NCBI GenBank assembly: GCA_036877525.1
Contig: JAZGTH010000034.1
Span: 186,001 to 250,000, forward strand
Length of the DNA stretch: 64,000 nucleotides
From: Chromobotia macracanthus
Taxonomy: Eukaryota > Chordata > Actinopteri > Cypriniformes > Botiidae
Reading direction: 5' to 3'
Under the pieces are notes generated by a model, which saw only the letters and a program-made list of their open reading frames with translations, did not search any database and had not been told where the DNA came from. Every line of letters starts with the position of its first letter. Positions within the stretch are counted from its first letter, which is position 1. Below are positions 52,956-62,300 of the stretch, in pieces. Both the position numbers and the translations under genes were made by a program.

Positions 52956-55900
52956 GCGTGTGCGTGTGCGCGCATGTGTATTTGTGCAAGCTTTAATGAG
53001 CAAGCTTCTCACTTTGATTAAATCTACACCGCTAACTCTTGACAAAGAATTACAGTTTTGCAGTAGAGGACAGTCTATAAAACAAGGTTTGATATATTAT
53101 CTACATGGTTAACACATAAATCATTCTTTAATGGTTCTGCGTGACTGCGTCTTGTTTCCACCAGACCAAAATGTTTGGCATTTTAGTTTTGTCTATTTGT
53201 GTTTTTCTTAGGAGGCTCTCCAGTATTAGCACAAAAAGTTACTACAGCTTCTCCTGAACGTAGCCCCGCCCCAACACCACCCACAGGCCCCGCCCCTATG
53301 CATGTTAACCTTCAGTTGTTTAGGAAGAATGTCTCTGAGCTCCGCTTCCAACTGCAACATATAAGAGAACTACAGGTAATAAACTTGCAAAATAATGTAA
53401 CAACCATTAGTAAATTCCACAAGTATGTTACATGTATTTTACCCTGTATTCTGTTCAAATGACTATGAATTATGGCTCTCAAAGGATGCCATTATGCTCA
53501 CTGTATGCCACTATCATGCCAGAGACAACGATTTAACTTGTGTATTGTGACCTTTTTCAAAGTGAAATGATATAAATATGATTAATATTTGTCCTCGCTT
53601 TGCATAGCCTTTCTTACATAATCAGAAAAAGTTACAAGGCAGATGAAGGTATTCATCTATTTTTTTAATATTTTTTTAAATTACATGTACTAATTTTTCA
53701 TGCAAGCAGATCAGTGATATTTATTGGGAATGTAAATAAGGTGAATTAAATTTTCACCTTAAAATCATTATTCTGTCGCTCAGCGTAGTGAACAACTGTG
53801 TGTGTGTTATGTGTGTGTGATTGCAGCTTCAGAATCAGGAGTGTGTGCGTGCACAGATAAAGCGAGCAGAGCAGGAGATCAGTGTGAAACTGGCTGAAGT
53901 GCTGAGAAGACAGGATGATCCTGCACAGAAACAGAGAACCGTTGTGGAGGAAGAGAGACACAGTTATCTCACCATGCAGGAAAGAGTTCTCACACAGCTG
54001 GGGTAAGACACACAACGGAAAGTCTGAAATTCACAAACAAATGCCTTTGGTTCTAAATCATTTCTCACGAGACTCATTATAGCCTCTCTTTTAACTCATT
54101 ACGACCCTGTCTGCCCTCCTGCATGTAAAGTGTAATTAAATCCTTTAATTTAGCTGGTTAACAAGTGTGCTCTGCAGACGCCTGTAAACATGCGAGAAAC
54201 AGCTCGTTGGGAATCATTGCTAGCTGGTGATCAGCAGCAGCATTAGCGATCTGTTCTTAGTGCTCTGTTTTTATTGGTTGTGCGCCAGTGGCCGCTCAGC
54301 AGTGCTTTCTCTGTGAAACAGACAGCCAACAAGGACAGTTTGGCTTTTATTGGGGATTGAGGATGGCAATGGCAACAAAACAGCATTTCTTTCCTGTTTT
54401 TAAAACTACCTTGTCTGCCTGCCATATGATTAAAGAACATAATGTATATTTTTTATAACATGAACTGTGGTGTTATTTGTTTTTTTTTGCCATTTACTGC
54501 AATGCACCTTTCATAACATACAACACCTTTATCGTGGAATATGAAAAAATACTGCATACCACTGTTACTGCTTTTTATGCATTGGCCATCACTCACAAAT
54601 GCCAAATGGAAGCAATAATTGGCCAGCCAATTATCTTGTACATTTCTGTAGGAGTTACAACATAAAACTTTATTTCAACTGCAATTTAAGAGACATTTTC
54701 AAAAACATATCAGAACAAAGGATAAACAGTTATGATTTTTCATAATGTTGGCATTACTGAATAATCCTCAACTGCCCCAAGGGACGTTTAATTTTACATT
54801 TTTTCTGTCTTAACCAAGTTTGAGTGGTCAAAAAATCTTTTCAGGATGACATGCAGTTTATCTGCAGTGCCCTCTTGTGGCAACATAGTGGAATCGCAAT
54901 TCTAATATTCTGGCCAACTGTTCCATTTTACACTTGAATATGAATGTTGAAAAAAAATATTTAAATACTGATATATTGAATAATGTTTTGTCTGTGTATT
55001 TGTGTGTGTGTGTAGGGATCTGGAGCAGTTCGTGGAGGCTCTGAAGACTGACTCCAGCTCTGGTGTGCCTCATAGATCTGTGACTCTAAAGGAGGTAGAG
55101 GAAGGGGCTGTCAAACTGAGGAAGGTGGGCGAGGATCTGGCCGGACTTAAAGGTACCACAAAATTGAAGTGTAACTTAAATTACACATGAAAATGAGAAG
55201 TTCCCTAGGTCTAAATGTCTGATACCACATCTGGGTTTTGAAATTTTAGATTTTTGAGATTCTGAAAACCAGATTTGAACCTGAAAATATAAACAGAAAG
55301 TTTTAGAATTTTGAAATTAAAGATTATAAAGAGTTGTGACGTAAAATGAAGAAGAATTATTTAAGATTCTCCATTTCTACATAACTAATAAAATATACAT
55401 AAGCAAAAGGTGGACATGCTAGATAATGAGACAGTCTGAAACTCATGTACATTTTCTCACTTAAATTGTTATGCTGATAATGTAATTTGTAAAAAAACAA
55501 CAACAACAATGTAATAAATTAGAAAAATGCAAAACAGACGCATTTCAGGGCCCACTGTATCCCAGTCAAATAACTCTATATTAATTTGCTTTGCTGTTGT
55601 TGATGTTCCACTGGTTTCCATGGTTACATTTGAGTTTTCTTAGGTATTTAAACCTGTCTGCACACGTCAGCCTCATGAAACATTCAGAAGCTGTTGATAT
55701 TGTGTAAATTATGGTAAAAGCCACGGCAGTAAAGATGTTATCAGTGTTGCAAGTTGCTTGCTTACAGCGTTGTTTCCCCGGAAAAAAGGTTTGCACAATT
55801 CACACCTACAAGAAAAAAACCCCCTGATCACGTCACATGACACCCACATGTGTACACAGGTTTAAATGTTGGCGATTCTCCCAGACAGACACCTGACAGA

Positions 55901-56272
55901 CACCTGATAAAGTCATTATCCATGAGCACTGTAACAACCAGTCCTGCTCATTTTTTTAACATCTCTTTACTCTCTTTCCTCTTGCTCCTGCAGGGGAGTT
56001 TCCAGCCCTGCAGACCCGGATGCGGGCGGTGCTGAGGGTCGAGGTGGAGGCTGTCAAATTCCTCAAGGAAGAGCCACACAAACTCGATAATATGCTAAAG
56101 AGAGTACGAACCCTCACAGACATGCTCGGCAACCTTCGCAGGTACACACTGATATAGAGACAGGAGAATTTACTAAGAATGAATATTGTTTGCATGCACC
56201 GTAAGCATTGTTACAGGGCCCACCCAGCTAACAGGAAATGTTCTCAGAACATTGGCTGAAGTTCTCTCAACG

Positions 56273-56322
<50 letters not shown>

Positions 56323-59300
56323 AAAACGTTATTCTTAAGTTGTTGAGGAACGTTTCAACAGCATTACAGAACTAAAAAAGTTTAAATAACACGTTTTAAA
56401 CGTTCCTGGAACTTTAAAAATAATGTTTTTAAAATGTTAGGGAAACCTTTTTTTTACCACCTAAAATTGTTAGCTAGACAGGAATTAGCTTTGAATGCAA
56501 TTTGCAATGACTGCATATAAATACAATTAAATACGCTAGGTGGCACATACTAAACATTTACTGAATTTGGACCAGAAAGAATGAAGGACATGTTTTAAAA
56601 TGTATGTATTCACAAAATATTACGGTTTATAAAAATGTTATAGGCTATGAGCTTGGAAAGCCAAATTATCATCTTGATTTCAAATAAATTTGTTTCATTT
56701 AGTCTGTCACACCTTGTGCTTGTCCATTAGTTAATGTGTCGGGGTAAATGCTAATTCCTATATCCAGCCTGAGCGTCTGATTGGAACAGTGTGTAGTTCA
56801 GATATATGATAGGCCTTCTGATTCCATCCACGTATCTGAGCAGCTAGAAGATTATGGAAATTAATATTCAGTTGTCTGTTCTCTATATTCCATTCACTTT
56901 GTAATATTGTGTGAGATAAGACTCTGTATAGATTTTGACAGATGAAAGATCCTTAGCATCTGCTCTTAGTCACTTTCTGTTTCTGTTGTGTCAGACCTGA
57001 TCAGGCTCAAGTCTTTGGTGTGCTCTATGAATATGAGAATAAATGAACCACATTAGCACTAAAATGAAAATATTGTTGTTGTTTTTGGTTGGTAAGTAGG
57101 CAAGAAGATTGTGTGTGGTGCCTGACTGCCTTTTCAAAACTTGTCACCATAATGCTGGGTTGTTGTGGGTTGTTGCTAGGCATTTTTTTGTGGTTAATAA
57201 AGTGCTGTTGTGCATTTGCTAGAGAATATCACCCATCTCTGTGATATTGTAGTCCCTAGATATGGCTTGAGGCCCTCCGTCTGTGTAAGGCTGTAAGTTT
57301 TGTTTGTGTTCATCTGATAATTTGACAACTTAGAACAGTAATGGCACATCTTTCTTCAACAAGCTTGGATTTTAAGTATTTTAAGATTTAAAAAAAATCA
57401 AAGCACCTTCAACACTTTAAGTGTTCCAGAACATGTAATTGGAAAAATGTTTTTTAGAGAATACATGAGGTCTTGGGTACATTTTAGGTTGTGGATGTGG
57501 AATCAAGCCACTCATGATATTCTGAATGTCGTCTTATTGATTTCTATCATCACATTGTAAAAAATCAACTTGCCATCTCTAGGTCTGCCACAGACAGCCT
57601 GCTGAACCCCTCTGAACCTGTTTCCTCAACACCTTCCACTGCCTCTGAAAAATCAGGATCAGCCATCATTGTTGAATCTGTTAAATCTGCCTCAGTCACA
57701 CCCCAGAGTTCCATTGTGAAGTCAGAAGTTATCACCTCCAATCCTGTGGTGATTCACCATGTCCAGGCCTCTCCTGTAGCTTCACAACAGTCCCAGCAGT
57801 CCACAGCACCATCACACACTCCCTTTGCTGCCCCACAGAGACAAGAGTCTAACCCCTCGCCCACCAAACAGCTCAAAAAACCAACAACCTCCCTTGAGCA
57901 GCCACAAATGCCAAATAACAACAGTAATGGAGTCTCTACTAATGTGCATGGGAAGGGTCCTACTCCAAATTTGTTCACTGGAGAGATTCAGCAAACCCAC
58001 AGCAAGACAAAGAACAGGGCTGTGTCAATAGAGGTAAGCATTATGGGTAATATGATTTAAATGAATCTTACAGGTTAGTCTTATTGTTGTTATAGTTCAG
58101 AGTTGGATATTTGCAAATACACATTTTGAATTTTGTTTGTCCTCAATTTTTCCTCAGGCTGCAGAGAGAGAATGGGAGGAGAAGAGGCAGAACATGGGCC
58201 ATTATGATGGGCAGGAGTTTGAGCGGATGCTCCATGAAGCAGAAGCCAACATGCTGAGAGGAATACCAAACCTAGAGGTGCCTAGTGAACCTGAGAGCTG
58301 CCCTGCTGCCCCTGCAGTGCTTCCTGCCTCCCTGGAGGAGGTGATGGAAAAAAATGAGTCTGTGACTGCATCAGCAGAATGCGGTAGGAGAGCACTCTGC
58401 AATCTGGTGTAATGTGGTTATGAACAAAAACATGTTTAACACAATAAAGTGACAATAAAGAAATTGTCTTGTGTAGCTCCGCTCACATCGATATCTTATT
58501 GGTGTAAAATCCCACTCCACACAGCTATATATTAAACATCAAATTTGATCTGATTAGCTTTGTTTGTTGCTTCACACAGCATCTCGCTTACAGTAAAAAT
58601 GACTGCAATAGGGAAGGTTGGGAAGGTTGTAGATATTTAAAGGAATGGGCATAAATTGTTTATTTAATTGTGTTTTGTAGATAACAATCAGCCCAAGCCA
58701 AACCCTGATAAGCCTATTAAGACTGGTCCAGAGAAACCTTTCAAACCTCTAGGGAAATCCATTAAGCCGGCCTTGGAGAGGCCTTCTAAGCCCAGCCTAT
58801 CCTTCAAGTCCAGTCTGGAGAAACAGAGTAAGATTCAGGAAAAAGTCGTCAAACTTCAAGGCACAGAGAAGGCCAACAAGTCCCCTCCTCCACCCCCACC
58901 TCGAAGAAACTACCCAACCAGCACCACTGGAATGACCACCACTCGCTCAGGAGAGGTCATTTACACCAGCAGGAAGGAGGCTGTTACAGCACAGGTGTGT
59001 TTGCTTGACATATTTTGTGTTAACCCATTTCCCCTTCCTTGGCTTTTTCTGAGATGCTGTAGGATGTTAATGTGGAACTCTTTAATAGGAGAGTGAAGAG
59101 GAGCCAACCAGTCCAGTGTCTCAGCCTGTACCAAAAACCCCCCCAGAGCCAAAACCCAAACCTAACACTCCTCCAGTTGCTGCCTCAGCTGTCACAGATG
59201 AAGAAGACGAGGGAGATAAGATCATGGCAGAGTTGCAGGTGAGCCACACAGACACACGCACATACATACATACAGACAGACATGTTCTCATTCTAATGTT

Positions 59301-62300
59301 TTAATACACAACTAGTTATAAACAATATACTCTAACCCTAACCCACAATCTAACCCTAACATTCTGCATTTTTACAATGGAAAAAAAAAACATTTTGCTC
59401 AGATTTGTCAGGTTTTGATGGCTTTTGGGTACAAATTTGTCCCCAATATATGGTTAGGTAAACCCCCCATACACACACTTAAGCAGATCAATACACATGC
59501 AAACTTAAACAGCCAGTATTATCTGCAACAAACATACATGTAATGGGCATAAACATGCACATGCTTATGCAGCTGTTTCACTAACCTGATATTTTAATCA
59601 AGTCTCTTGATCTTAAAAATGTCTTGGGTGTGAAGTTGCTTTGATGGGGGTGTTATTATTCTTTGGTGTGTGCTTTGTTTCTCATCTGGTGAGCAGTTTC
59701 AATTCCTGTTCAGCATATTAGCTTTTTTCCCTCAAACTTCTTTAAATACATACCATGTTTAAATACATACTCAAAATGTCATGAGCTCCATAAACAGTGG
59801 GGTCCAAAGGTTTGAGGCCGCTAGAGAAATTTTGCATTTTTCTAAGAGTTATAGAAAATTATTCTAATTATATTTTCTAAAAATGAATTTGAGCTTTAAA
59901 ATTTTCTAGCATTTAGTATGTACACCTTTAGCTTTAATGACAATGTGTTTAAGTCGACAACTCCACAAGTTTGTGGAAACCTGATGATTACTCCTGAAAA
60001 TACTATATAGAAAATATAGAAATATTGAATATAGAAAAATATTGAATACATCATTTACATCATAACTTTTTCAAAATCCCAAAACTATTATTTTTAGTTT
60101 CAAATAATGTAAATTTTGGATATTTCAATATGGTCTCAGGTCCCGCTGTAAATCGCTGTAGATGGCAAAAATGTAATTGTGTGTACACTAAAGGCTCTTG
60201 CCTGGTATTAAATAAACATCCACTGTTTTCGGGGTTGGTAAATTGTATTTCATTGTAGATTCATGGTTCGCCCACGTTAATGATGGGTAGATTCCAATCT
60301 TTAACCCCCATCCTCACAAATTCTTCTCTTCAGGTTTTCCAGAAGTGCTCTGTTAAGGAGGTAGGGCTCAAGGGTTTGGTAGAGCCACAGATCAGAGAGC
60401 TAAGACCTGGGGCCTTACTGCCCCTTAAAGATAAGAAGGTAAAGGATATAATGTCCTTTAGTAGGTCCTCCAACTGCCTGGCTGTTCCAGCTGCTTGTCC
60501 CTGATGGCTGTCCTTTATAAATGCTTGTTTGGCTTTCTTACCTTCTGCTGACTTCCTCTGTACACTCTTGTGATGGGAATCTGACACAAAAAATGTTCTT
60601 TCATTTGATTTCTGTTTCTTTCCTTTTGTTTCTCCTGAACTCATGGTCTGTGCTGATTGTAGTAAAGGCAAAAGGGGAAGAGTTTTCAGATTTGATTGGC
60701 TATGTGTAATCTGAGGCCTCCAGTCAATAAACCAGATTTTTGACATTCTGCTGTCCAACTGTGTTGTGTTTTTTTTTTATAGTATCATTCAAATAAACAA
60801 TGTGTGATTTTACTTCTCAGTGGTTACATGCAAAACCATCTAAACTATTTGAACCATCTGAAACTATTTATCTATTACAATGTACATTTAACCCGAATTA
60901 TCCGATTGTCTGGTCCAAAACACTGTTTGTAGATTTATGCGACAAAACAACATTTTCAATTATAATTAACACCATTAATCAGTATTTTTGTCTTGTTTTC
61001 CAGGAAAAAAATAACTACATATCTTTTGTACAGGACACATCCTACAAAAGCAAAATTTTGTAAACAAAACTGCATATTAAAACTTTAAAGAGAATTTATC
61101 TTGAATTATTATTTTTTATTTACCCCATCTACAAATAGCATTGTTATAAACATAAACCTCACATAATTTTGTTATATTTATGCTTAAAACAAGAAAAAAA
61201 ACTATTTGCTGATGGGGTAAGAAAATAGAATAGAATGAGCTTTATTGCCAAGTATGTTTACACACACAAGAAATTTGTCTCGGTGACAGGAGCTTCCAGT
61301 GCAGAAAAAAATAAGAAAAACAGTTATATAATACAATAAAGTGCAGCAATATAAGTAGTTTTGTGAATGTAAAAATAAACCTAATTTAAGATATTTTTTC
61401 CCCAAAAGATTTGCAGTTTTGCTTCCTAGGTAAAATTATGTTCTTTTGAAGTTAATTTAATTGGAAAACAAGCAAAATGTAGTCTTTTTCTTTAAATTGT
61501 ATGGGAAAACCTATATCTAGTCTTCACTTCTCAAAAAGGGTCCATGTCCGTCAAATGCACAATGAAGGAGAGGCTCAATTTATTCCTCAAGATTTTTAAG
61601 AATACCTTCAGCTAGCAGTCTGGAGTTCAGAGTTCATTCTTTGATCTTCTCACTTTTCTGCATGCCTGCTCTAAACCTATAAAACCAACTTATTAAATGG
61701 ATTTTTAGTCTTGCTTTCTCTCTTTTACCTGCGTTGCACCTCTGTCCTTTTACTGAACATTTTCACAGTTATTTATGGAAATTTATGAAAATTTGATATC
61801 CTGTTTACAGGTAAAATATTAGTAATACATTTTACAATGTTTTCATTCGAAAATTGAAATTGAATTTAGAAATTAAATTTTTGAATTTAGTTAGATACAA
61901 TGTACAATGATACAAGCATTTGATTTGGTTTAGAATTATAATATTAAAATGTTCTTATGCTGTTTTTTTATGTAATTTAAGCAAAAGGGGATGCATGTCT
62001 GCATCAGGTCTAGCTCCAAATTACGGTTTTAATCCTACAAGTCATTTGGAAAAAATCTGTAACAGTTTATTACATTCTCAAAATATGATTAGCATTGTTA
62101 TTGAGAAGAGAACACAATTTCACAGGAAGACTGTTTAGTCTTTATTTCCAGCTGTAACATATTGGGATTATTATGATTAGTTCAAAAGCAGCCTGTTACA
62201 AAATTAAACAAACGATTCTCAGTGGTCATGAAGTAGCTTGTAGACTATGAATGTTTCATTGTGAAGTGATGTTATTCCCCACAACCACAGCATACAGACC

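Larger units (their letters stand above)
54003..55015 (+). other. Intron 10 of kiaa1217
   Basis: Its first part (54040-54260) is complex, non-repetitive sequence with homeobox-type TAATTAAA, a FOX-type TGTAAACA (54183-54190) and ATTAG; a CTCF-like TGCCCTCTTGTGGC lies at 54868-54881. No exon. Confidence 0.75.
56142..57582 (+). other. Intron 12 of kiaa1217
   Basis: Contains repeat copies at 56219-56482 and 57150-57350. I looked for an exon matching the mammalian KGTDAAQAAQYMAMEK segment expected at this position and found none. Confidence 0.8.
60439..62290 (+). other. Intron 17 of kiaa1217
   Basis: The first 300 bases carry the alternative C-terminus and poly(A) site. 61225-61365 is a fish repeat fragment. 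No other exon. Confidence 0.75.

Noticed and set aside
59328..59360. CTAACCCTAACCC resembling interstitial telomere repeat
   Set aside because: Only a few interrupted units, and they sit in the normal position within the CCCTAAACC-type fish repeat, which recurs at 26940.
60330..60758. 142-codon open frame on the minus strand opposite exon 17
   Set aside because: It overlaps a homologous plus-strand exon and the poly(A) region, has no recognisable domain, and is best explained as a mirror of the coding strand.
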